DNA from: Termitomyces sp. T153
Taxonomy: Eukaryota > Basidiomycota > Agaricomycetes > Agaricales > Lyophyllaceae
Direction: 5' to 3'
Assembly (NCBI GenBank): GCA_018296165.2
Contig: JACKQL020000009.1
Span: forward strand, 62,001 to 126,000
Length of the DNA stretch: 64,000 nt
Position 1 is the first letter of the stretch, and each line of letters begins with the position of its first letter. The position numbers and the translations under genes are program-made. Under the pieces are notes generated by a model. It was given only the letters and a program-made list of their open reading frames with translations, searched no databases and was not told where the DNA came from. This document shows, in pieces, positions 33,474-46,917 of the stretch.

Positions 33474-34052
33474 ATGGGACCTTACTCTCATGGAACATAT
33501 ACCAGCAGAAGTGGTGGCAACTATAGCACTCAAACAGAGTCTCACGCTATATCGGTGCGCTGGTTGCAATCTTTGAGTCCAAGTGTCTTGTTTAACACAC
33601 TCATATCACAGAGCCCGGGGGTGAAAAGTGATGTATCGGGCTCCGTCCGCAGCCTTCTCCTTGCGACAAAACGCTTACAAGAACTCCTCAAGCAATGGAG
33701 CACAGGGCAGGCTACAGAGACACAGATCAGTGATGCCTATGTGAAGATCGGCGAGGACTTTAACACGACCATCAAGGCCTTCGCTTACTATCAAATCGAC
33801 CTCAGGTGCGTTACCTGCCCACACGCCGTTCTGTACGGACAGCTTTTGAACGTTTATGGCAGTGACATATACTCCGTTCCTGAAGAATTACGGGTACCCC
33901 TTGAACAGTGTCTCGTCAATGAACCTTCACCTGGTGCTCTGGACATGTATATGCCAGAGGTCCGCCGTGCTCTGTACAAACTGTATAAAGGTATTCGTGC
34001 ACGCAAAGACGTCTGGCGAGTTGCAGAGAGACAAATGTCGCTTTGTCAATGA
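33474..34052 (+). CDS. stand-alone Bud6/Aip3 N-terminal-domain protein (truncated paralogue?)
   Basis: Two exons, 33474-33805 and 33863-34052, encode 173 residues. The domain starts near residue 58 and reads VRSLLLATKRLQELLKQWST, ATETQISDAYVKIGEDFN, then across the intron IDLSDIYSVPEELRVPLEQC and YMPEVRRALYKLYKGI. This follows the N-terminal domain of the actin- and formin-binding polarity factor Bud6/Aip3, including the SD-x-x-x-VP-x-x-LR core. Full Bud6 proteins are several times longer and carry a C-terminal coiled-coil core that nucleates actin with formins. No such part follows in the next 950 bases, and the frame ends about 17 residues past the domain. It could be a domain-only gene or the 5' relic of a duplicated BUD6. 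The intron splices cleanly, which suggests it is not long dead. Confidence 0.6.
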   Translation: MGPYSHGTYTSRSGGNYSTQTESHAISVRWLQSLSPSVLFNTLISQSPGVKSDVSGSVRSLLLATKRLQELLKQWSTGQATETQISDAYVKIGEDFNTTIKAFAYYQIDLRCVTCPHAVLYGQLLNVYGSDIYSVPEELRVPLEQCLVNEPSPGALDMYMPEVRRALYKLYKGIRARKDVWRVAERQMSLCQ

Positions 34053-35011
34053 GATGATACGAGTCCAGAGGTGTCTTCTGAACACGCTCTACATACGACT
34101 GTCGCTCATCTATAGCTTCAATAGTCGAGAGGACCGAAACATTTTGACAAAAACAAGATAAAGATAAACCAACACTTTAAATAATCAAGCATCGACATTT
34201 TTACTTAGTGCTGTCTGTAGTAATAATCGATAAATCTATACCAGCCACAGTGACTCTGACACTTGTAGAAGAATTCGCGGCATACCTGGTTCTGCGGGGA
34301 GCCTTTAGCGACTGAGTACGCTTGATCAGGGGGGAAATGACTTGCGTTTACACGACGAGGTCGTTTTTGTACTCAGAGATGTCGTTGTGGCAGTTGCGAA
34401 GACCACTGTAGCGTTTCGCTTCGACCTTTATGATATCCTCAAAGATGTTCCGTCGAATGACGAATGTTAACATTCGCATTCGCTGCCGTCAAGGGTTAAG
34501 CCCAGCGACAACCTCGTCGCATTCATGACAGACTTAGGCTAATCTTTGGGCAAGGCATACCTTGATGGGTATTCCTGTGACAACTTACGAGAGGACATAA
34601 TTTTCTGACGGAAGCCGGTAGCCAGTTGTAAATTCAATGTCGGGCGGTGAACGCATAGCCCAAGTACAAACTCTTGAAAAGGGGAAGTTGAGGAACTATT
34701 TAGGATACTGTAAGCGCTGAGGCCAACAAGCTTATTGCAGCGGGTGGTGATAGATCAACTCCAGCGGCGTTCCCTGAACTTCTTCACCCCATCAAGTCTG
34801 AATTTTCTGCTCGTGAACCCATGATGATTGCGCTGGCTGACCAGTCTAGATCGCTAAACGGCTGAATTGGGTGGATTGGGACACCAGGACACCAGGCCTG
34901 GGCAACGAAACGAAGTATTTGCATGATTCAAGGTCACGCGTACTAATCAAAGAGTTTTTCATCAGAAAATCTTATCATCGAATGTACGCCGATCATCATT
35001 ACCGTGTTTGA
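34053..35011. other. intergenic, 0.96 kb, decayed sequence
   Basis: Frames are short. The stretch 34260-34870 has codon-like composition with several stops in each frame, so it may be a relic, but I recognise no family. The last 100 bases should hold the ADE1 promoter. Confidence 0.4.
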
Positions 35012-36102
35012 ATGGCCTCATTAACAACGACGAATCTTCCTGAGCTCACTCTGCTCAGCCAAGGCAAAGTCCGAGACGTATACGCGACATCTTCGCCAAA
35101 TCACCTACTGTTCGTGGCCACAGATAGGATATCGGCCTATGATGTTATCTTGAAGAATGTGCGCACATACAGACAATTTTGGAAGATAATGTGTTCTTGA
35201 CAGACATTAATTCAACCTAGGGAATTCCAGATAAGGGGAAGCTCCTTACACAACTCTCGCTTTTCTGGTTCAAGAAACTAGGAGACATCATTCCGAATCA
35301 CTTCGTCACTGCAGACGTGGACGAAATGCCGGAAGAGGTTCGAAAGTATAAAGATCAGTTAGATGGGCGTGCCATGCTTGTTAAAAAGGCCTCCGTTGTC
35401 CCGCTCGAGGCAATTGTGAGAGGTTATCTATCCGGTGTGTTGCCTCAGCGCTTGGAGATGTCTCGAGCTAACATCTGATCAGGCTCAGCGTGGAATGAGT
35501 ATAAGAAATCGGGGACAGTGCACGGCATACCCCTTCCTGCAGGCCTCGTGGAATCTGAAAAATTCCCTGAGCCTATATTCACACCCTCCACAAAAGCCGA
35601 ACAAGGAGCTCACGATGAGAACATATCGCCGGAACAAGGTGCTTCGGTGATGTCTCGAAAATATCTCATGAGCTAACTCGCATTTCCCGTAGCCTCAAAA
35701 TTAATTGGCGCAGAGCTCTACGAGCAAATTTCTACAGCTGCCCTACAGTTATATGAGACCGCAGCAGACTACGCGCGGACCCGCGGTGTCATCCTCGCCG
35801 ACACCAAATTTGAGTTTGGTCTCATCACCTTGCCGTCTGGAGAGAAGAGACTCATCCTGATTGATGAGCTCCTGACTCCTGACTCTTCGCGATACTGGCC
35901 CCTTTCGTCTTATGCTCCAGGCGGACCACAGCCGAGCTTCGACAAACAGTATGTACGTGACTGGCTAGTTGCACAGGGCTTCCGCAAGGGTTTGGAGAGT
36001 GGTCCCGAGGGTCAAGAAGGTGAAGGGTGGGTCATTGAAGAGAAGGTCGTTCAGGGGACTCGGACACGATATGCTGAAGCCGTGGATCTCTTGACAAAAT
36101 AA
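35012..36102 (+). CDS. ADE1: phosphoribosylaminoimidazole-succinocarboxamide synthase (SAICAR synthetase)
   Basis: The enzyme joins CAIR with aspartate using ATP in de novo purine synthesis (cytosol). Four exons, 35012-35158, 35221-35434, 35483-35638 and 35693-36102, give 308 residues, the usual fungal length. Motifs in order: [13 protein letters not shown] (nucleotide-binding start), [72 protein letters not shown] and a C-terminal [10 protein letters not shown]. All exon joins restore conserved residues. The ATG context is followed at once by the conserved core, so the start is secure. Stop TAA at 36100-36102. Confidence 0.96.
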
Positions 36103-37645
36103 AAATGGCCATAGTATTGATTTCCGAAAGAATCAACATGTTACGATAGGAGTCGCATTGTACAAGGACTGAACGTAAACGAAAAGCATGCGTGAATAAT
36201 CCGCTTCGTTAGTAACGAATTTCGGTGTATATCCACTGATTTGTTGCCCAATATGAGCGTCATAATTATAAGGAGGATGAAATATCGAGGTTCTAGATAC
36301 ATCCCAAATGTTTGGTCGAGGGAACGGTTGGAATCGAAGACATCGACTACGTGGATTGAACCACAATGCTTATTTACATCTCCACAGACGAATTCAATCC
36401 GAAAAGTTACTGTCAGGTCCCCAGAGTTTGGTGATCTATAGAGCGCACATGGATAGAAGTATATCCTACCATCCAAACCGTAAGCAAAATGTGTCGGATA
36501 TAATAGAAAACATACCTTGTCCGTGCCGGTATATATAGGGTCAGTGCCATCTATTGAAGGCCAAATTGACTCTTGTAGCATTTATTGCTTTGCCTGGACG
36601 AAAGATGAGCATAGTTCATTGTATCTCTGAACTTACCGAGTAGAATAGCCACATGCCAGTGTGATATACACGATAAAAATTCCCGACAGAAAACGATGGA
36701 ACTCGAACGTTACGTCTAAGGCATCAACCGTAGAGATGGAAAGAAGAAAAATCCCATCGAGTGTCTGAGATATAGAGATCTCTAAGAAACGCGGGCTTGT
36801 TACATCTTCTGCATCACACATCAAGGTTCTCGACCTTGCATCGCGGGCTTGTTACATCTTCTGCATCACACATCAAGGTTCTCGACCTTGCATCGCGGTT
36901 GGTCCATAACGAACAGGTTCATGACGAGGAGACGAAGGAGAGATGTCAAAATAAAAAAGACTCTGGTGTTGACGGAGATGTATATTTCTACATATTGACA
37001 ATTTGGACAAACTTTACATTCGGCCACACGCAAATCAGTACATTGAGGATAGTATGACGTATCAGCCTGACCAAGGATCAATTTGAGTTCAGTTGACCAC
37101 ACCACATGTCGCTGTTGTCGGCCGTGGACTCTCAGAAGTGTCGCATTAAGATAGCTTGATAGGACAGAAGGCATGATAATGAGCGTCTAGATAGGGGATC
37201 GAAGTTCCAACCACCAACCACTCTAGAATCAAACATACAACATAGGCTGGTCCAAGTAAGGAGTTGCGTCCCAGAGAATGGACCAAAAGTAGTCATAGTC
37301 GTATCCAACTCCCATGCCTAGTATCTGAACGCCCAGAGCGCTGAGAACGTACATAAAAGATCCGTTGCAGCCACTACCCGGATTTTTACGACGTATCAAG
37401 TCAGAACTCCACAATGATCACAGGGTCATGTTGTCAAGGTACGTGCTTGGGTTGCACTCTAGAAAAGAGTAAGTTGGTTCGGCTGGACATTGTCAAAGGT
37501 CAAGAACAGGGGGCTGGGGCCCGCCGAGAGTGGACGCAAATAAAACATGACATGTTGACATTAGTATATACATGCATTTCAAACAGTCTCAAATGTACAT
37601 GTTCTTTTGATTCGCCCTAAATTACCTACATAGGTCTTCGCCACC
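36103..37645. other. 1.5 kb without a resolved gene; possible decayed minus-strand gene
   Basis: Several minus-strand open pieces lie in order: 37229-37414 (GVGYDYDYFWSILWDATPYL), 36866-37174 (VVWSTELKLILGQADTSYYP), 36633-36824 and 36141-36581 (GRIYFYPCALYRSPNSG, DQTFGMYLEPRYF). Some look like exons of one gene with hydrophobic segments, but I could not join them with confident splice sites and recognise no family. A 52-bp tandem duplication interrupts the region. The last 200 bases precede HEM13 and should include its promoter. Confidence 0.4.
36791..36894. repeat. tandem duplication, 52-bp unit, two perfect copies
   Basis: The unit starting GCGGGCTTGTTACATC occurs at 36791-36842 and again at 36843-36894 with no difference seen. 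Because the copies are identical, the duplication is recent or an assembly artefact. Confidence 0.9.
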
Positions 37646-38713
37646 ATGTCCACGCCAGCTGCAAAGCCCATGCGAGTCCAAGTCGAGGACTACATATTCT
37701 CTCTACAAGATCAGATCGTCTCTGCGTTTGAGACGCTTGATCCCGCCTCACCAAAATTCAAGCGAGACTCTTGGGTGCGGACACAAGGTGGAAAGGGGCA
37801 ATCGTGCGTCTTCGCATGTCCCACAGATGACCCATCCATCGTTCACGACTCAATCCTCGAGAAGGCTGGAGTGAACACCTCGGTCGTGCATGGCGTACTA
37901 CCACCTGCTGCCATCAAGCAAATGCGAGCAGATCACACATCCATGCCGCTTCCGGATCGTCCTGAAGGGCTACCCTTCTTCGCTGCAGGGATCAGCCTCG
38001 TTATCCACCCTAGTAACCCCCACGCTCCGACAGTCCACGCAAACTATCGCTACTTTGAGATCACGGAACCCGTGGAGGAAGACCGGCCTGCTTCAGAGCA
38101 ACCTAGACTGCTGGCGTGGTGGTTCGGAGGAGGCTGCGACCTCACACCTTCGTATCTTTATGAGGAAGACGCGCTTCATTTCCACACGACCATTAAGAAC
38201 GCGTGTGATCAACACGGGCGTCAGCTTTACCCGAGCCTCAAGAAATGGTGTGACGAATACTTCTACATTCCTCATCGAAACGAGTCCCGGGGAATTGGTG
38301 GGATCTTCTTCGACGATCTCAATGAAGGTCCCCATGCACGCCTGAACTCCCCTAACTCCTCCGATCCCACACCTCGTCCGACCTCACCTGCTGAGATCTT
38401 CTCACTCATACGAGACCTAGGGAACGCTTTCATCCCTTCCTATCTCCCTATCCTCAAGGTCCGAAGTTCACTCTCTTTCACACCAGCGCAAAGGCGCTGG
38501 CAATTGCTCCGACGTGGTCGTTATGTGGAGTTCAATCTTGTATATGATCGGGGCACGAAGTTTGGTTTGATGACTCCAGGTGCTCGGATCGAGAGTATCC
38601 TTATGAGTCTGCCGGAAACTGCAAGATGGGAATATATGTCTGAGATGGGAGAGGAAGGTACGGAAGAGGCGAAGCTGGTCGAAGTTCTGAAGAAGCCCAG
38701 AGAATGGGTCTAA
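37646..38713 (+). CDS. HEM13: coproporphyrinogen III oxidase (oxygen-dependent)
   Basis: This enzyme converts coproporphyrinogen III to protoporphyrinogen IX in heme synthesis. It is a single intronless frame of 355 residues, unusual beside intron-rich neighbours but normal in size. Motifs: RDSWVRTQGGKGQSCVF, HANYRYFEI, WWFGGGCDLTPSYLYEED (family signature), KKWCDEYFYIPHRNESRGIG, then GGIFFDD, and the C-terminal RYVEFNLVYDRGTKFGLMTP followed by RIESILMSLP. The ATG sits in a strong GCCACCATGTC context and is the first in frame. Its 3' end is duplicated as a relic near 44.3-44.56 kb. Copies of this enzyme lack a mitochondrial presequence in fungi, and none is evident here. Confidence 0.97.
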   Translation: MSTPAAKPMRVQVEDYIFSLQDQIVSAFETLDPASPKFKRDSWVRTQGGKGQSCVFACPTDDPSIVHDSILEKAGVNTSVVHGVLPPAAIKQMRADHTSMPLPDRPEGLPFFAAGISLVIHPSNPHAPTVHANYRYFEITEPVEEDRPASEQPRLLAWWFGGGCDLTPSYLYEEDALHFHTTIKNACDQHGRQLYPSLKKWCDEYFYIPHRNESRGIGGIFFDDLNEGPHARLNSPNSSDPTPRPTSPAEIFSLIRDLGNAFIPSYLPILKVRSSLSFTPAQRRWQLLRRGRYVEFNLVYDRGTKFGLMTPGARIESILMSLPETARWEYMSEMGEEGTEEAKLVEVLKKPREWV

Positions 38714-39316
38714 AACTTCATGTGAGAATGCATTGGAATGTACACCACTTTCTACTACATGTAGCGAAGAACAGGTCATTGTGACCGTCTCTAGCTTTTC
38801 TAGAGTATTAATGGTCCAAACAATAAACTGCTCACTGTAAATCTAGTCTTACTTATTCTAATCTCAAATAACGCAACGATACTTTTTAGTATGAGGGAAA
38901 TCCAAAGTTGGTACAACCGTCGAATCCAAGTGATAGATTCAGTTCTACTTTCCATGATGTGAATCAATCCAACTTTCAAAGGACGATTGCTAGGCCTTTC
39001 CGGACTTGTGTGGGGTTTATTGCTGGATTGGTTTGGGTGGACGGTTGGCTTGCACCACTGAACAACCTAGGTTAAAAGAACCCGAAGTTTATCCAGTCCA
39101 ATGACCAATTTACGGAAAAAATTATCACGTCTGGCGATCATGATTTCTACCTTACAATCAAGCCATATATTTCAGCATTATTTCGAACACAAAGATTGTT
39201 CAAGGTCATTGAGATACTCAACTTGAATCTACAAACAAGTCAGTCTTTGACTAGAAACTACAATATTGATAATCAGAAATTCTATTTTCGAACAAAACCA
39301 AAAATATGACTTAGTT
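38714..39316. other. intergenic between HEM13 and esterase pseudogene
   Basis: AT-rich with no open frame of note. The first 60 bases are shared with the duplicated block at about 44500-44560. Confidence 0.5.
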
Positions 39317-41074
39317 CTAAGCCTGCAAGAACTGATCAGGAATCGCTCCGATGAAGCTAGGGATATCCAATATCGCATCAATTATTGAGAGGGTCACGAC
39401 GCTCACTTTGTCCCAGAGATACGGAAGTTATCGGGCTGTATGGATGTCAGATTAACAGTAAATACTATGTTGCTGTTGTTGATATGATATTGGTCCCATT
39501 CTGGATTCCCTGAATGGTTCGAGTTGCGATTGTGCGCGAAAGAGACCCTACGTCAAGGTGAAACTTAGCGGATAGGTATCGCTGGAGATGTACCAGTAGG
39601 CAAGTAGTTGCTCAGCTAAGGTGAACAGTGCTCCATCGGCAGCTTCATCATGATAAAAGGGATTTCAGCAGTGTGGCACCATCCTTGCCATGGAGCACTC
39701 GTGGGGTTGAACTGATGAAAAGGAACGACCACGCGTCTACACCCTTCGCAATAACCGTGCCTAGAAAATTACGACGCGCAGCAGCACGTGTGATGTCACC
39801 GTCAATAGTAACTCCCCATAGCTAGTTAAAAGATGACTGGAAAAACGAGGTTGGGGTGAAATATACGCACACAGCTCCTGAAGACCGCTGGCCCAGACAA
39901 AACATTAGTGGCGTGAATAAGCGCATCTCGGTCGAGGGTTCGCAGGCATTCAAATGTGTAGGCTGAGCAACTGCTGCCAGCAGCTCAGAATTAACTTCAT
40001 ACTTCTCCGCCGGAAGACAAGGTATGGAAGTAGTCGTTCCTGATTCCAAGAACAGATGAAGGAAATGTCAGAACAGAGATTAAGACGAAAAAAAACGTCC
40101 CAAAATACTCACAGCACCAGAGAACAGCGTAGTATCAACATCAAGCATGTAATACGTGATGGACATCCTGCGCTTGAAAAATGAGGCGACTGGATTTTTT
40201 TGACGATATATCAGCTCGGCACTTACGCTCCAAAAGATTGGCCGAGTAACTTTGGACTTGTCACAGTTAAAGAACTCGCTGTTGTCTTGGACCCACTGAA
40301 GCGCCAATTTCTGGTCATAGGGACCGAGGTTCTTAATCGCCATGGGCAGAAGCTTCAGTCCCACCGCTAGACGAGACAAAGTTCAGAATCATAGAGATCG
40401 ACGAGAGATCATTGACGCACAGGAATCCCCAAACAGCCAAGCAATATTTGATAATAACTGTAATCACCGGCATATCCTAAAAAAAACGATCCAGACCATC
40501 ATGAGGGAAGATATGACGTAGCGCACTTACAATAGTCATAGACTGTTGAACCATCCCATTGCCGGCATACAACCATGAGGCTCCTTGGGTGAGAGCCTCA
40601 TCATGGATCCACACCACAAGAGGAAGCAGTATACTCGGGGGAATGCCATGAGGTCTCTAAATGTCGAGGTTCGTACAGTTTTCGTCGGTACCAAAGACTA
40701 AAGAAAGCGCCCAGTCAAAGTATGCAGGACGTTAACCAGAAATTCACTTACTGCCATAATTCACGGCTAACGCGTTCTAACCCAATTCCCAGCTGATGTT
40801 CAGATCTAACAACTGGAACAAATAAATGCTTACCGTTCTTGCGATTCGCGGACAAGCAGGACCATTGACAGTGGCATTGATAGCGTTATGACTTTTGTAC
40901 GTGACAAAGTCGCCGTTTTAACCGAGGAGCAGTGCCATATGGGATCCCGAGGAATTCTTCCACACCTGTAGTGATGTTGAAATGTCCGATAAAAGTCACC
41001 TAGTTGACTTGGACCGCAACGGACGCAGCAGTGGCTGTGAGAGAAGTAAATGCAGGTAGAAGAAAGAGCATCAT
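39317..41074 (-). pseudogene. type-B carboxylesterase/lipase pseudogene (copy A)
   Basis: It follows the exon order of the intact copy at 44733-46917 from start (MMLFLLPAF signal peptide at 41074) to end (SFIGAIPDQFLQA, stop at 39317-39319). Three lesions are visible. There is a TAG in exon 1 where copy B has Gly-Arg. Just before the nucleophile elbow, 5 bases are missing relative to copy B (near 40250), shifting the GxSxG motif out of frame. A deletion of about 350 bases near 39780 removes the exon that carries the catalytic Glu (DEGT in copy B). The [17 protein letters not shown] block remains readable at 40265-40330. Any one of these lesions would inactivate the enzyme. Confidence 0.85.
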
Positions 41075-41545
41075 TTTGGCCAGGATGCCCATTGGTTGGC
41101 TCTGGGAATCGACGGGCCTTCCAAGGAAAGTCACATTTATCTAGTGAGCAATGTGCTAATACCGAAGTTCATAGATGGAGTGGATTGGAACCTACAAAGC
41201 ACAAAGTTACCAAGAAAGCTGACTGGGGCCATAGCGAGATACGTACACGTTACCCACGTCGACCCAGCCTTAATGCATCCCAATTACTGCGGAGCGTCAG
41301 TTCTGAACATGGTTGACATGGGTCAAGAAGTTTCACTGAGTTTGGGCTCAAAAAGACCGCGAGAGGTAGAAAAGAGATTCTCTCGCTCTGAGCGAGTTAT
41401 ACGACATTGCAACGCGTGCAAGTTCAGTTTCAAACGTTCAAGACTGGCACACTATCGAAACCTGGCAGATCAGCTAACGCGTCCACCGATCACACAACTC
41501 TTTCCCACGTCCTGACAGTCCCGTCTCCGAAATTAAGGATGAGTA
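41075..41545. other. upstream spacer of the esterase pseudogene
   Basis: A plus-strand frame at 41096-41515 (139 codons, ATG to TGA) runs head-to-head from the pseudogene. It matches no family I know and has no sign of introns. It is recorded as possible but unsupported. Confidence 0.3.
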
Positions 41546-44057
41546 TACAGTCGCCTCTGTCATAGTCCATACCGGGTATAACCCATACTCTGTAATACCC
41601 CATAGGATTTTTGATCCATAGGGTCAGTTCGCGGGGAAATCGACCCCATAACCCATAACTCTGTCATACCCCATAACCCATAGGCTCTTGAGGGTCATAA
41701 CCCATAGTTTTGATACATCATCTCTAAATATAGACCATAGCAATGAATCAATAGACTTCGAAAGCATTTTTTCTTGGTTGTTATGGGTCTGAAATCACTC
41801 GAGATACTTAAAAAAGGCTTGAAGACCTTGCAAAACGAGGTGAAGGCCAAGAAGGAACAACACCAGGCTCAGTTGGCTGCACAAAAACCTATCTCTTCTG
41901 AGGATGAAGCATGGCTGGACCAGGACGGCAATTTAGTAGACTTTGTGGCAGTTGTGGACACCCTGGAGACAGCTTCAGATTATGAGAGGGGACTCATAGA
42001 ATTGGATGTGCAGCAGCAGGGTCTCATTAGAAAACTCAGGGAGGCAGCAGGTGATCTTGCCAAAACTGTTGGGAAGAAGCAAAAACATATGGCATGTCCT
42101 TATTGGACCTTCACATGTGTGTTAACAAGGAGTAGGAACAGAACCTAAAGCTAAGGGCAAAAGCAAAAGCAAAACAAGCACCAGTCTTCACAAAAAAAGA
42201 GGTAGCAACACTGAAACAGCGAATTGAAATTTTGGATTGGCATAATGCCAATGGGAAGAATCAGTCAAAAACAGCCAAACATTTCACTCCACTTTATCCC
42301 AATCTTGTCATAAAGCAACCTCTGATCTCTGCCTGGGTTAAGGAGGAGGCAAAGTGGCAAGATCAATGGGCAGAAGCTGCTGGCAATTTGGATTGTACTG
42401 CCAAATGGCAGCACCAAACACAACATCCAGAAATGACAGAAATGATGGATCTCTGGGTGTCAAAAGCAATGGCAGAAGGCATTCTCCTTACTGGTGATGT
42501 TCTACAAGCAAAGTGGAAGCGATTTGCAGATCTAGTGGGAATACCAGATGATGAGTGCCTGAATCTGAGTGAGGGTTGGTTGACAGGTTTCAAACAACAT
42601 GCCAATTTGAAGCAATTGTGTCGGCATGGCAAAGCTGGTTCTGCAAGCACAGAAGTGGTGGAAAATGAAAGAAACCAAATTCAAGAGCTCATTCATGAGT
42701 ACAGCTATAAGCTGAAGGATATTTTTAACATGGATGAGACTGGATTGTATTATGCATATGTACCAATGTCAATTTTTTTTGATCTGATCTATTGAGCTTA
42801 CAGACAGGATGCCACCTGACCAAGGTTTATCTGACAAGCAGCATGCAGGTGTAAAAGGAAGAAAGGTCCGCTTGACATATGCATTCACAGCAAATGCAGA
42901 TGGATCAGAAAAGCTTTGTCCAATGGTTATTGGCAAAGCCAACATGCTGCATGCATTCCAAAAGAAGACAGGTGCTCAGCTGGGATTTGACTATCACAGC
43001 AATGCCAAAGCATGGATGACAGCCTCCCTTTATCAGAACTGGCTAGAGCAATGGGATCATGAACTTCAGGCAGAAAACTGAAAGGTTCTTCTTCTGCAAG
43101 ACAACTTTGCAGGTCACATTGTTCCAGAGGGCCTTCAAAACATCCATGTTGAGAATTTTGAACCAAATCTTACTGCACACATCCAGCCTATGGATCAAGG
43201 GATTATTAGATGTTTTAAAGCACATTATCATGCTTCCTATATTGAATGTGCTATTGATTGCTATGATTCTGGGGTCACACCATCTGAGATCTATGATATC
43301 AATCAACTTGAAGCTATGCAATTGGCTGACACTGCATGGAACAAAGTGGATACTACCACCATTAGACACTGTTGGTGCAAAGCTGGTATCCTCCCAGCAA
43401 TGGATCAGCCTGCTACCTAGCCCTTGATACCAGTCACAGCTCTCCTCAACACACAGCTTGATCCAATTACAGAAGCCACAAAGGAGGTCAAAAAAGCTCT
43501 TTATGGGCTCGAGTTGACTGGTGTCCTTCAACCTCAAAATAGAATGACTATTGAGGATCTCCTCAACCTGGTAGAGGAGGTACACCATATGTAACAGGCA
43601 ACTGATGAGGACATATGTCAGGCTGTTCTGGCTGCATGCAAAGCATGAGAAGATGCAGAGACTGTTGCTGGAGTTGATGACACCAACAATGATGCACCAG
43701 TTTTGGCATGCCCTGCAAGGTGTGAGCTTCTACAAGCTGTTCAACTGATCAAAACTTACCGTGACAGTATGAAAAATCCAGTTGCGCATGATTTGGATTG
43801 TATCTTGGCCTCTTTTAGAAGGCAGATTTGGCTTGAGGAGTCTCAAGTGATGTTTCCTTCCCAGATAACTGATTTTTTCGCTCCCAATTAGCTACTTTAT
43901 TCATATAATACTTATACAATAGGTGGAACATCGAAAATACATGATTTAAGATGTTTCTGAGGCCTTTTTTTTTCTCTCCTTCATAAGCCATACTCTCCCA
44001 TAACCCATAGCTCCAAGGGTCCACGGAAGGGTATGGGTTATGACAGAGGCAACTGTA
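41546..44057 (+). mobile_element. pogo-type Tc1/mariner DNA transposon, 2508 bp, TA target duplication
   Basis: The element spans 41548-44055 and is flanked by TA at 41546-41547 and 44056-44057. Its ends are CAGTCGCC...GGCAACTG: terminal inverted repeats of 26 bp (41548-41573 and 44030-44055) with three mismatches. CAGT ends with a TA duplication are diagnostic of the pogo group. Subterminal CCATAACCCATA motifs repeat at 41580-41720 and near 43990-44040. One transposase gene fills the centre. The element sits in the spacer between the two copies of the HEM13-esterase duplication. Confidence 0.93.
41774..43420 (+). pseudogene. pogo-type transposase, nearly intact
   Basis: An N-terminal coiled-coil region (41774-42148) is followed, after a probable intron, by a CENP-B/Tigger-like DNA-binding part (42232-42720: RIEILDWHNANGKNQSKTAK, then LISAWVKEE and GWLTGFKQH). 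The DDE domain follows: first Asp in NMDETGL (about 42733), second in LLQDNFAGH (about 43100), third in QPMDQGIIRCF (about 43195). All three acids are present. An in-frame TGA at 43079-43081 lies between the first and second Asp, where a Trp codon is a likely ancestor. The join near 42747-42808 needs a roughly 60-nt intron or is a frameshift. No other stop occurs from there to 43420, so inactivation looks recent. Confidence 0.8.
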
Positions 44058-44289
44058 CTCCCGAAATAAGTAACTATTCAGATGAAAACATTTATCAAGA
44101 GCATCGCCATCACATCACGGAGATACCCGATGACTTCGTTTTTTTCCGACATTGATTCACCTCATACTGAAGTATCATATTTAGCTGAAGATATGCGGTT
44201 GTGCGCCTGGAATCCGCTGCGATGCCACAAATCATCTGATCTCACCTTATTTTCATTCATTCCGGAAGGACATAAGGAGTGCGTTCGTT

Positions 44290-44560
44290 CGTTCCTATAT
44301 CTTCCCGTTTTCAAGGCCCGAACCGAAGTTCACTTCCTTTTATATCATCAGAGATGCTGATATGAGTTTGGGTTGATGAAGGTTTTAGGTGCTCGGATGG
44401 AGAGTAATCTCATGGGTTCAACTGGAAACTGCAAAATAGTCGGAGTAACGCCTAAGATGGAAGGCAAAGGTGGTCAAAGTCCTGAAGAAGCCTAAAGATG
44501 GGTCTCAAACCACATGTGAGAATCTGTGAGATTGCATCGGAATGCACCACGGTTTACTAG
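44290..44560 (+). pseudogene. relic of HEM13 3' end (segmental duplication)
   Basis: CGTTCGTTCCTATATCTTCC...CAAGG...CGAA.CCGAAGTTCACT matches HEM13 near 38427-38475. GGTGCTCGGATGGAGAGTAA and the stretch to AAGCCTAAAGATGGGTCT match 38580-38712, continuing into the 3' flank (CATGTGAGAAT...). About 100 bases between the two blocks are missing and stops abound. It lies at the same side of an esterase gene as HEM13 does, so it belongs to the duplicated block. Confidence 0.85.
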
Positions 44561-44732
44561 TCCCAAACTTCAGCGCCGCATCTAATTCTTCTGAGGGGGA
44601 CGATTTTTTGACTACAAATACTGTGGTCTTAACCATCGAACAACGATACTCTTGAGCATGATCATTACGAACATTTTGATTTTGGCGTATACTACTGCTC
44701 AAGAGTTAGTATAACGAAAAATGAAACACATT

Positions 44733-46917
<2,185 letters not shown>

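Noticed and set aside
33110..33526. 138-codon frame before the Bud6-like gene
   Set aside because: It overlaps the Bud6-like start in another frame and resembles no family; kept only as a note.
38093..38335. minus-strand frame within HEM13
   Set aside because: A shadow of the strongly conserved HEM13 coding strand.
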